This document shows positions 50,897 to 58,163 of a DNA stretch of 64,000 bases, in pieces. Source of the DNA: Actinoplanes cyaneus (GTDB taxonomy: Bacteria > Actinomycetota > Actinomycetes > Mycobacteriales > Micromonosporaceae). A program made the translations under genes and the position numbers. The stretch spans positions 62,001 to 126,000 of the forward strand of contig NZ_BOMH01000043.1 in the NCBI RefSeq assembly GCF_016862095.1, in the 5' to 3' direction. The notes below the pieces were generated by a model. That model ran no database searches. It saw only the letters and a list, made by a program, of their open reading frames with translations, and had not been told where the DNA came from. The number at the start of each line of letters is the position of its first letter. Within the stretch, counting starts at the first letter, position 1.

Positions 50897-52084
50897 GTGA
50901 CAGTGACCAGCTCCGTGATCATCAGTGGCGCCCGCACCCCGATGGGGCGGTTGCTCGGCAACCTCAAGCACCTGAGCGGCACCGCCCTCGGTGCGCACGC
51001 CATCGCCGCCGCCCTGGAGCGCGGCGGCGTCGCCCCCGACCAGGTGCAGTATGTGGTGATGGGCCAGGTCCTGCAGGCCGGCGCCGGGCAGATCACGGCC
51101 CGTCAGGCGGCGGTCGGGGCCGGCATCCCGATGACCGTGCCCGCGCTCACCGTCAACAAGGTGTGTCTCTCCGGGCTCGACGCGATCGCGCTGGCCGACC
51201 AGCTCATCCGGGCCGGCGAGTTCGACATCGTGGTCGCCGGGGGCATGGAGTCCATGACCAACGCCCCGCACCTGCTGATGGACCAGCGCCGGGGCACCAA
51301 GTTCGGCGACACCGTGGTCAAGGACCACATGGCGCTCGACGGGCTGACCGACCCGTGGGCCGGCATCTCGATGGGCGCCTCCACAGAGGAGGCCGGCGCC
51401 CGGCTGGACATCAGCCGCGCCGAGCAGGACGCGTTCGCCGCGCTCAGCCACCAGCGGGCCGCCGCCGCGCAGCGCGAGGGCCGGTTCGCCGAGGAGATCG
51501 CGCCGCTGCCGTCCGGCGACCGGAAGAACCCGGGCCCGATCGACACCGACGAGGGCGTCCGGCCGGACACCACCGCCGAGTCGCTGGCCAAGCTGCGCCC
51601 GGCGTTCAGCCCGGAGGGCACGATCACCGCTGCCAGCTCCTCGCCGATCTCCGACGGCGCCGCCGCGGTCGTGGTGATGAGCCGGGCCAAGGCCGAGGAG
51701 CTCGGGCTCACCTGGATCGCCGAGATCGTCTCCCACGGCAACGTGGCCGGGCCCGACAGCTCGCTGCAGTCCCAGCCGGCCAACGCCATCCGGCACGCCC
51801 TGCAGAAGGCCCGGCTCACCGTCGACGACCTCGACCTGATCGAGATCAACGAGGCGTTCGCGCAGGTCGCCATCCAGTCGATGCGCGAGCTGAAGGTCGA
51901 CGAGAGCAAGGTCAACGTGAACGGCGGGGCGATCGCTCTCGGTCACCCGATCGGGATGTCCGGCGCCCGGCTGGTGCTCACCCTGGCGCTGGAGCTCAAG
52001 CGCCGTGGCGGCGGCACCGGCGCGGCCAGCCTGTGCGGCGGCGGTGGTCAGGGTGACGCGCTGATCATCAAGGTGCCCGCGTGA
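50897..52084 (+). CDS. Acetyl-CoA C-acetyltransferase (thiolase)
   Basis: The 395-residue thiolase has the acyl-accepting Cys90 (NKVCLSGLDA), the His of GHPIGMSGARL and the second Cys in SLCGGGGQGDA. It condenses two acetyl-CoA or splits acetoacetyl-CoA. GTG at 50897 is used; GTG at 50903 fits nearly as well. It lies upstream of meaB with a 34-base gap. Confidence 0.93.
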   Translation: MTVTSSVIISGARTPMGRLLGNLKHLSGTALGAHAIAAALERGGVAPDQVQYVVMGQVLQAGAGQITARQAAVGAGIPMTVPALTVNKVCLSGLDAIALADQLIRAGEFDIVVAGGMESMTNAPHLLMDQRRGTKFGDTVVKDHMALDGLTDPWAGISMGASTEEAGARLDISRAEQDAFAALSHQRAAAAQREGRFAEEIAPLPSGDRKNPGPIDTDEGVRPDTTAESLAKLRPAFSPEGTITAASSSPISDGAAAVVVMSRAKAEELGLTWIAEIVSHGNVAGPDSSLQSQPANAIRHALQKARLTVDDLDLIEINEAFAQVAIQSMRELKVDESKVNVNGGAIALGHPIGMSGARLVLTLALELKRRGGGTGAASLCGGGGQGDALIIKVPA

Positions 52085-52118
52085 CCGCTGGTTCCTACTG
52101 TTCCCGCGGAGCCTCGTC

Positions 52119-53072
52119 ATGAGTCGTTCCCGTGATGTGCCCTCCCTCGTCGCCAAGGCGCGGGAGGGTGATCCCCGATCGGTGGCCCGGCTGATCAGCC
52201 TGGTGGAGAACGGCGACCCGGCGCTGCCCGAGGTCGCCGCCACGATGGCCCCCTACGCCGGCCGCGCCCAGGTCGTCGGCCTCACCGGCGCGCCCGGCGT
52301 CGGCAAGTCGACCACCACGAACGAGCTGGTCAAGGCGCTGCGGCAGGCCGGTCACCGGGTCGGCGTGCTGGCCGTGGACCCGTCCAGCCCGTTCACCGGC
52401 GGCGCAATCCTCGGCGACCGGGTCCGCATGCAGGAGCACACCGCGGACCGGGGCGTCTACATCCGCTCGATGTCCAGCCGCGGTCAGCTCGGCGGGCTCT
52501 CCGCCGCCACCCCGCAGGCCGTCCGGGTGCTCGAGGGCGCCGGCTGCGACGTGGTGCTGGTCGAGACGGTCGGCGTCGGGCAGGCCGAGGTGGAGATCGC
52601 CTCGCTGGCCGACACCACCCTCGTGCTGCTGGCGCCCGGGATGGGCGACGCCATCCAGGCGGTCAAGGCCGGCGTGCTGGAGATCGCCGACGTCTTCGTG
52701 ATCAACAAGGCGGACCGGCCGGGAGCGGACAACACGTACCGCGACATCCAGGGGATGCTCGCGCTCGGCGAACGGGCCGCCGGGGACTGGCGGCCGCAGG
52801 TGGTCCGGGCCGTCGCGGTCAAGGGCGAGGGCGTGGACGACGTGGTCGCCGCGATCGAGAAGCACCGCTCCTGGATGACCGAGAGCGGCGCGCTGCGGAT
52901 CCGGCAGGAGCGGCGGGCGGCGGCGGAGATCTCCGCGCTGGCGCTGGGCACGCTCCGGGCCAGGATCGGCGACCTCTCCGGGGGTACGGCGCTGGCCTCG
53001 CTCGCGGCGCAGGTGGCGGACGGCGCGATCGATCCGTACGCGGCGGCGGACGAGTTGCTCGCGAGTCTCTGA
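52119..53072 (+). CDS. meaB: Methylmalonyl-CoA mutase-associated GTPase MeaB
   Basis: MeaB loads and protects the B12 cofactor of acyl-CoA mutases. The 317-residue G3E GTPase has Walker A TGAPGVGKSTTT, AVDPSSPFTGGAILGDR, VETVGVGQAE and the base-specific NKAD. It follows the thiolase gene on the same strand and is two genes away from the mutase subunit it should serve. A repeat-rich convergent gap follows. Confidence 0.95.
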   Translation: MSRSRDVPSLVAKAREGDPRSVARLISLVENGDPALPEVAATMAPYAGRAQVVGLTGAPGVGKSTTTNELVKALRQAGHRVGVLAVDPSSPFTGGAILGDRVRMQEHTADRGVYIRSMSSRGQLGGLSAATPQAVRVLEGAGCDVVLVETVGVGQAEVEIASLADTTLVLLAPGMGDAIQAVKAGVLEIADVFVINKADRPGADNTYRDIQGMLALGERAAGDWRPQVVRAVAVKGEGVDDVVAAIEKHRSWMTESGALRIRQERRAAAEISALALGTLRARIGDLSGGTALASLAAQVADGAIDPYAAADELLASL

Positions 53073-53151
53073 AGGGCCGCTGCAGCCGGAGTCTGGTGGC
53101 CGAGCGCTACTCGCGAGATCAACTTAAGCTGAGTGGCGCTGGCTTGCGTCC

Positions 53152-53265
53152 GGCTGGCGCTCAGTGTTGTTTCCGGCTCGGGATACAACCGTGAAGGCCA
53201 GCCGCGTGCGTTCGGCTGGTGCTGAGGGTTGTTTCCGGCTCGGGATACAACCGTGAGCGCCAGCC
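53152..53265. repeat. Two tandem palindromic units, family 2
   Basis: Units 53152-53203 and 53214-53265 are both 52 bases, separated by a 10-base linker. Both contain GTTGTTTCCGGCTCGGGATA followed by CAACCGTGA. They are the same family as the array at 16257-16433, with the same period. Confidence 0.9.
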
Positions 53266-53408
53266 GGGCGCGGTTCAATGCCGTTCGGCCTGAGTTGATC
53301 GTGGCCTTGGCCCACGAGTGTGCGGCGGAGACCGCCAGGCCGCGCTCGATGGCCAGCGCTCCGCGTTACGAACCACTCGTCTAGCACATCGGCGGGGCGT
53401 TCGGGCGT

Positions 53409-53501
53409 TGTCCACAGCGGCGGGTTGTCCACAGGGCGCTCCGCCAAGATCCGCCCGGCGCGCGACAATGGCCGTGGGATCGCCCCCCGGTGGAGGGTGG
53501 G
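53409..53501. promoter_or_regulatory. Composite block with paired DnaA-box-like sites (copy 2)
   Basis: Two TTGTCCACA sites, the actinobacterial DnaA-box consensus, lie at 53409-53417 and 53426-53434, 17 bases start to start as in copy 1. GATC (53449), CGACAAT (53463-53469), CCCCCC (53483) and GGAGGGTGGG (53492-53501) follow in the same order as at 16722-16820. Confidence 0.6.
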
Positions 53502-53507
53502 GGCTGC

Positions 53508-54092
53508 TCAGTCGCTGAACTGGGTGAGAGTCGCCTCGATCAGGGCCCGGTCCCAGGTCAGCGCACCGCTCGCCAGGTCGTCCACCACACCCCTCAGCCA
53601 CCCCAGCTCGGCCCGCAGCATCGCCGCGCGGTATTCGTCCTCGATCAGGAACACCCGTGGCAGCCCTGGCGGCGCCTGCCCGTCGATCGCCGCGATGCGT
53701 TCCTCGACCGCTGAGATCCTGCGTCCGAGCAGTTCACGGCTCTGTTCCGGGCCGAGCATGGACAGGAATGCGAGCGCGACGGGGAACTCGGGGAATTCCC
53801 GGGCGGGCGCCGGCACCATCTCCAGCAGCCATCGCCGCAGGGTGGCCGAGCCCTCTTCGGTGATCTCGTAGACGGTCCGTTCCGGCCGTCCGGCTTCCCG
53901 CGTGGTTTCGCCGGGCCGGGCCAGTCCTTCTCTGACGAGGCGGTCGAGTGCCTGGTAGACGCTGTTGCGCTGGGCCACGTTGACCAGTTGGTCCTGGCCG
54001 CGCTCCTTGATCACCTGCTGCATCCGGTACGGGTGCATCGGCGCCTCCATCAGCAGTGCCAGCAGCAGCATCGCGAGTGGGGAGCGCTTCAT
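53508..54092 (-). CDS. PadR family transcriptional regulator
   Basis: The 194-residue repressor has the PadR winged helix (LLLALLMEAPMHPYRM, SVYQALDRLVREGLA, ERTVYEITEEG) and a helical dimer domain. It is divergent from the FAD monooxygenase gene with only 56 bases between, so it most likely controls that gene. A matching palindromic site lies in the gap. Confidence 0.92.
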   Translation of the reverse strand: MKRSPLAMLLLALLMEAPMHPYRMQQVIKERGQDQLVNVAQRNSVYQALDRLVREGLARPGETTREAGRPERTVYEITEEGSATLRRWLLEMVPAPAREFPEFPVALAFLSMLGPEQSRELLGRRISAVEERIAAIDGQAPPGLPRVFLIEDEYRAAMLRAELGWLRGVVDDLASGALTWDRALIEATLTQFSD

Positions 54093-54112
54093 GCCAAGGA
54101 GCGTACGGCCCC

Positions 54113-54156
54113 TTGACGTACCTTAGTCATTGTATGGATAGTCATGGCATGACTAA
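54113..54156 (+). promoter_or_regulatory. Promoter and probable PadR operator of the monooxygenase gene
   Basis: TTGACG (54113-54118) and GATAGT (54137-54142), 18 bases apart, form a promoter whose start would fall at the ATG at 54149. An inverted repeat TTAGTCAT (54123-54130) / ATGACTAA (54149-54156) brackets the -10, with an extra TAGTCATG between. This is the expected form of a PadR operator. Confidence 0.55.
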
Positions 54157-55330
54157 AACAGCTGCCGTGATCGGTGGTGGCGTCGCCGGCACCGCCGCGG
54201 CCATCGCCCTGCAGAGCGCCGGGTTCGACCCGGTGATCCACGAGCGCCACGAGCGCGGCGTCGCCGACGAGCGTGGCGCGTTCCTCACCGTCGCGGTGAA
54301 CGGGCTGAACGCGTTGCGCTCGCTCGGCCTCGACCCGGCGACAGTGCTGGCCGAGGGTTTCCCGACGCCGACCATGGAGCTTTACGGCCGGGCCGGGCAG
54401 CGGCTCGTCGCGCTGCCCCTCGGCGGGCCCGGCCCGGACGGGACGGTCACCACGACGATCCGCCGGTCGCACCTCTACGCGGCACTGCGCGCCGAGGCCG
54501 AGGCGCGCGGCATCTCGATCGTCCATGGCGCGGCGCTGGCCAGGGCGGTCACCGGGCGGGACGCGGTCGAGGCGGAGTTCGCCGACGGGCGGCGCGTGCG
54601 GGCGGACCTGCTCGTCGGGGCGGACGGGCTCCGATCCCGTACGCGCCGATCCCTTGATCCTTCCGCGCCGGCGCCGCACTATCTCGGACTGCTGAACGCC
54701 GGAGGGTTCACCGCCGGCCCGGTGGACGGCCCGCCACCCGGGGTGATGCGGATGTCCTTCGGGAGGCGGGCGTTCTTCGGCTGGGCGGCCGCGCCCGACG
54801 GCAGCGTCTGGTGGTTCGCGAACCCGCCCGCCGAGCGGCCGATCGACGCGCGCTCGTTCACGCCGGAATCCTGGAAGGCCCACCTGCTCGACCTCTTCGA
54901 CGGGGAGCCGGCCGCCGCGATCATCCGGGCCAGCGACGAGATCGTCGGCCCGTGGAGCACCGAGGATCTCGGGCCGGTCCGGGTCTGGCGCGACGACCGG
55001 ATCGTGCTGGTCGGCGACGCCGCGCACGCGCTCGCGCCGACCTCGGGGCAGGGCGCGTCGCAGGCTCTGGAGGACGCGGTCGTCCTCGGCCACAGCCTCC
55101 GGCAGAACCCGGAGATCACGAGCGGATTGCGGGCGTACGAGGCAACGCGCCGCCCCCGCGTCGAGAAGGTCGCCGCCTACGGCCGCCGCGGCAACAGCGG
55201 CAAGGTGCTGGGTCCCGTCGGCGCGGCCATCCGCGACGCCCTGATGCCGGCGATGTTCCGCCTGCTCATGCGCAAGGGTGACCCGCAGGCGTGGATCCTG
55301 GACCACCGCCTCCCCCCGCTCCCGGCCTGA
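54149..55330 (+). CDS. FAD-dependent monooxygenase
   Basis: The 393-residue flavoprotein has the N-terminal FAD motif VIGGGVAGTAAAIAL, a DG-type segment LLVGADGLRSRTRR, and the second FAD motif VLVGDAAHALAPTSGQGA. This is the class A aromatic-hydroxylase type, such as those modifying antibiotics or aromatic acids. It is under a divergent PadR regulator, which suggests induction by its substrate or a drug. ATG at 54149 matches the promoter; ATG at 54134 is an alternative. Confidence 0.9.
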   Translation: MTKTAAVIGGGVAGTAAAIALQSAGFDPVIHERHERGVADERGAFLTVAVNGLNALRSLGLDPATVLAEGFPTPTMELYGRAGQRLVALPLGGPGPDGTVTTTIRRSHLYAALRAEAEARGISIVHGAALARAVTGRDAVEAEFADGRRVRADLLVGADGLRSRTRRSLDPSAPAPHYLGLLNAGGFTAGPVDGPPPGVMRMSFGRRAFFGWAAAPDGSVWWFANPPAERPIDARSFTPESWKAHLLDLFDGEPAAAIIRASDEIVGPWSTEDLGPVRVWRDDRIVLVGDAAHALAPTSGQGASQALEDAVVLGHSLRQNPEITSGLRAYEATRRPRVEKVAAYGRRGNSGKVLGPVGAAIRDALMPAMFRLLMRKGDPQAWILDHRLPPLPA

Positions 55331-55354
55331 CACCCCACCCGCCGTCGTCTCCCC

Positions 55355-55384
55355 TTAGTAATCGTTCAGTTCTGCCTCTAGGAT
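55355..55384 (+). promoter_or_regulatory. Predicted promoter of the acyl-CoA mutase gene (TTAGTA-N18-TAGGAT)
   Basis: TTAGTA (55355-55360) and TAGGAT (55379-55384) are 18 bases apart. The -10 ends 7 bases before the ATG, so the mRNA is probably leaderless. Confidence 0.45.
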
Positions 55385-55391
55385 GGGCCGC

Positions 55392-57065
55392 ATGGACGCA
55401 GCCGACATCGACGCCGGGCGCGAGCGCTGGCAGCGCCGCTACGACGCGGCCCGCAAGCGGGACGCCGACTTCACGACGCTTTCCGGGAACCAGGTGGATC
55501 CGGTCTACGGGCCGCCGGCCGGCACTCCGTATCCGGGGTTCGAGCGGATCGGCTGGCCGGGCGAGTTCCCGTACACCAGGGGTCTCTATCCGACCGGCTA
55601 TCGGGGCCGGACCTGGACCATCCGGCAGTTCGCGGGGTTCGGCAACGCCCGGCAGACCAACGAGCGCTACAAGATGATCCTGGCCGCCGGTGGTGGCGGG
55701 CTCAGTGTCGCCTTCGACATGCCGACCCTGATGGGCCGCGACTCGGACGACGCGCACGCGCTCGGTGAGGTCGGCCACTGCGGGGTGGCGATCGACTCGG
55801 CCGCCGACATGGACGTGCTGTTCGACGGCATCCCGCTGCAGGACGTGACGACCAGCATGACGATCTCCGGGCCGGCCGTGCCGATCTTCGTGATGTACCT
55901 GGTGGCCGCCGAGCGGCAGGGCGCCGACCTCAGCAAGCTCGACGGCACGCTGCAGACCGACATCTTCAAGGAGTACATCGCGCAGAAGGAGTGGCTCTTC
56001 GCGCCCGAGCCGCACCTGCGCCTGATCGGCGACCTCATGGAGTACTGCGCCGCCGAGATCCCGAAGTACAAGCCGTTGTCGGTCAGCGGCTACCACATCC
56101 GCGAGGCCGGGGCGACCGCCGCGCAGGAGTTGGCGTACACGCTGGCCGACGGCTTCGGCTACGTGGAGCTCGGCCTGTCCCGCGGGCTCGACGTCAACCA
56201 CTTCGCGCCCGGCCTCAGCTTCTTCTTCGACTCGCACCTCGACTTCTTCGAGGAGATCGCGAAGTTCCGCGCGGCCCGGCGCATCTGGGCCCGGCACCTG
56301 CGCGACGACTACGGCGCGACCAGCGAGAAAGCGCTGTGGCTGAAGTTCCACACGCAGACCGCCGGTGTCTCGCTCACCGCCCAGCAGCCGGTGAACAACG
56401 TGGTGCGTACGGCCGTGGAGGCGCTCGCCGCGGTCCTGGGCGGGACGAACTCGCTGCACACCAACGCCCTCGACGAGACGCTCGCGCTGCCCACCGACGA
56501 GTCCGCCGAGATCGCGCTGCGTACCCAGCAGGTGCTGATGGAGGAGACGGGCGTCATCAACGTGGCCGACCCGCTCGGCGGCTCGTGGTACGTGGAGGCA
56601 CTCACCGACCGCATCGAGGCCGAGGCCGAGGAGATCTTCGAGCGGATCCGCGGGCTCGGTCACGACGGCAGCATCACCGCGGGCATCCTGCGCGGCATCG
56701 AGGACGGCTGGTTCACGGCGCACATCGCCGAGGCGGCCTTCGTCTACCAGCAGGCGCTGGAGAAGAACGAGAAGCGGATCGTCGGCGTCAACGCGCACAC
56801 CGGAACGGTCGCCAAGGAGCTGGAGATCCTCCGGGTCTCGCACGAGGTCGAGGTCGAGCAGAAACGTGCGCTGAAGGCCCGGAAACAGGACCGCGATCCG
56901 GTACGTGTGAAGGCCGCGCTCGACGAGCTGGTCGCCGTCTCCCGCACGTCGCGGAACATGATCCCGGCCATGCTCGAAGCGGCTCGCGCCGAGGCGACGC
57001 TGGGCGAGATCTGCGATGCCCTGCGAGGCGAGTGGGGGGTGTACCGGGAGCCCGCCCGCTTCTGA
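55392..57065 (+). CDS. Acyl-CoA mutase large subunit, without B12-binding domain
   Basis: The 557-residue TIM-barrel subunit has PGEFPYTRG, GRTWTIRQFAGFGNA, GLSVAFDMPTLMGRDSD and SGYHIREAGATAAQELAYTLADG. It ends after the barrel and lacks the C-terminal DxHxxG cobalamin domain, so a separate small subunit is needed; none is in the window. The residue that is Tyr in classical methylmalonyl-CoA mutase (RQYAGF) is Phe here, as in isobutyryl-CoA mutase. The substrate may thus be isobutyryl-CoA or another acyl-CoA. MeaB, epimerase and the adenosyltransferase are in the same window. Confidence 0.9.
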   Translation: MDAADIDAGRERWQRRYDAARKRDADFTTLSGNQVDPVYGPPAGTPYPGFERIGWPGEFPYTRGLYPTGYRGRTWTIRQFAGFGNARQTNERYKMILAAGGGGLSVAFDMPTLMGRDSDDAHALGEVGHCGVAIDSAADMDVLFDGIPLQDVTTSMTISGPAVPIFVMYLVAAERQGADLSKLDGTLQTDIFKEYIAQKEWLFAPEPHLRLIGDLMEYCAAEIPKYKPLSVSGYHIREAGATAAQELAYTLADGFGYVELGLSRGLDVNHFAPGLSFFFDSHLDFFEEIAKFRAARRIWARHLRDDYGATSEKALWLKFHTQTAGVSLTAQQPVNNVVRTAVEALAAVLGGTNSLHTNALDETLALPTDESAEIALRTQQVLMEETGVINVADPLGGSWYVEALTDRIEAEAEEIFERIRGLGHDGSITAGILRGIEDGWFTAHIAEAAFVYQQALEKNEKRIVGVNAHTGTVAKELEILRVSHEVEVEQKRALKARKQDRDPVRVKAALDELVAVSRTSRNMIPAMLEAARAEATLGEICDALRGEWGVYREPARF

Positions 57066-57194
57066 GGTGGGCCCCGGCGAACCGGGACGGAAAGCGGCAG
57101 GTGGGGACGGGCCGGGCGGGCGTGTTGTGACGTCGGATATCGCCCGCCCGGCGGCGGCGCGAACACGCCCGGCTGCGTGCGAGACTAGGTAACC

Positions 57195-58133
57195 ATGAGC
57201 GACCCACGGACCACTCCGTCGATCTTCACCCGCGGCGCGGTCGATCTCAGCGCGCTGCGTAACCCGGCGCCGGCCAAGCCCGCCGCGCCGAGCCGTCCCG
57301 CCGCCACCGAGGACGAGCCGGCCGGCGCCGTCCCCGGTGCCCTGCCGGGGCTGAGCCCGGAGACCATCATCGACGTCACCGAGGCCAACTTCCAGAGCAC
57401 CGTGCTGGAGCGGTCGCTCACCACCCCGGTGATCCTCGACTTCTGGGCCGACTGGTGCGGGCCGTGCAAGCAACTCTCGCCGATCCTGGAGAAACTGGCC
57501 GTCGAGGGCCAGGGCGCCTGGGTGCTCGGCAAGGTCGACGTGGACGCGAACCCCCGGCTCGCGCAGGTCTTCCGGGTGCAGGGCATCCCGATGGTCCTCG
57601 CGGTGATCGGCGGCCAGCCCGTCGAGGGGTTCACCGGCGTGCTTCCCGAGGTCCAGGTCAAGCAGTACATCGACGCGGTGCTCAAGGCCGCCGGGGTCAG
57701 CACCGGCACCCCCGCGCCGGAGGACCCGCGGCTCGACGCCGCCGACGACGCGCTGATGGTCGGCGACCTGGAGGCGGCCGAGGCGGCGTACCGGAAGATC
57801 CTGGCCGAGTCACCGGCCGACGCGGCCGCCGAGGCGGGTCTCGCGCAGGTCGAGCTCTACCGGCGGATCGGCGGGCAGGACCCGCAGTCCGTGCTGGCCC
57901 GGGCCGCGGCCGACCCCGACGACATCGAGGCCCAGCGGCTCGCCGCCGACATCGAGGTGCTCAGCGGTCAGGCAGCCGACGCTTATGCGCGGCTCGTCGC
58001 TCTGGTCAAGCGGACCAGCGGAGAGGATCGTGAGGCCGTGCGCAGGCACCTGCTGTCGCTGTTCTCCGTCGCCGGGCCGGACGACCCGGCGGTGGCCGGC
58101 GCCCGCAGAGCACTGGCCAGCGCACTGTTCTAG
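57195..58133 (+). CDS. Thioredoxin-TPR protein (CnoX/YbbN-like)
   Basis: The 312-residue protein has a disordered N-terminus (about 1-50), a thioredoxin domain with WCGPC (Cys88 and Cys91), and a C-terminal TPR-like region (about 170-312). The layout is that of CnoX/YbbN, a chaperedoxin that guards proteins under oxidative stress; unlike E. coli YbbN, the CxxC is complete. A -10-like GAGACT at 57181-57186 ends 8 bases before the ATG. Confidence 0.9.
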   Translation: MSDPRTTPSIFTRGAVDLSALRNPAPAKPAAPSRPAATEDEPAGAVPGALPGLSPETIIDVTEANFQSTVLERSLTTPVILDFWADWCGPCKQLSPILEKLAVEGQGAWVLGKVDVDANPRLAQVFRVQGIPMVLAVIGGQPVEGFTGVLPEVQVKQYIDAVLKAAGVSTGTPAPEDPRLDAADDALMVGDLEAAEAAYRKILAESPADAAAEAGLAQVELYRRIGGQDPQSVLARAAADPDDIEAQRLAADIEVLSGQAADAYARLVALVKRTSGEDREAVRRHLLSLFSVAGPDDPAVAGARRALASALF

Positions 58134-58163
58134 ACCGACAATTCGAGAAAGCGGGAGGGCGTC

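Larger units (their letters stand above)
53073..53507. other. 435-base convergent gap with palindromes and a DnaA-box block
   Basis: The gap lies between meaB (+) and the PadR gene (-). It holds two family 2 palindromes (53152-53265) and the second copy of the composite block (53409-53501). The rest (53073-53151 and 53266-53408) shows nothing recognisable and no gene. Confidence 0.7.

Noticed and set aside
53409..53434. A chromosomal origin of replication
   Set aside because: Two DnaA-box-like sites alone are too few, and there is no dnaA, dnaN, rpmH or AT-rich region nearby.
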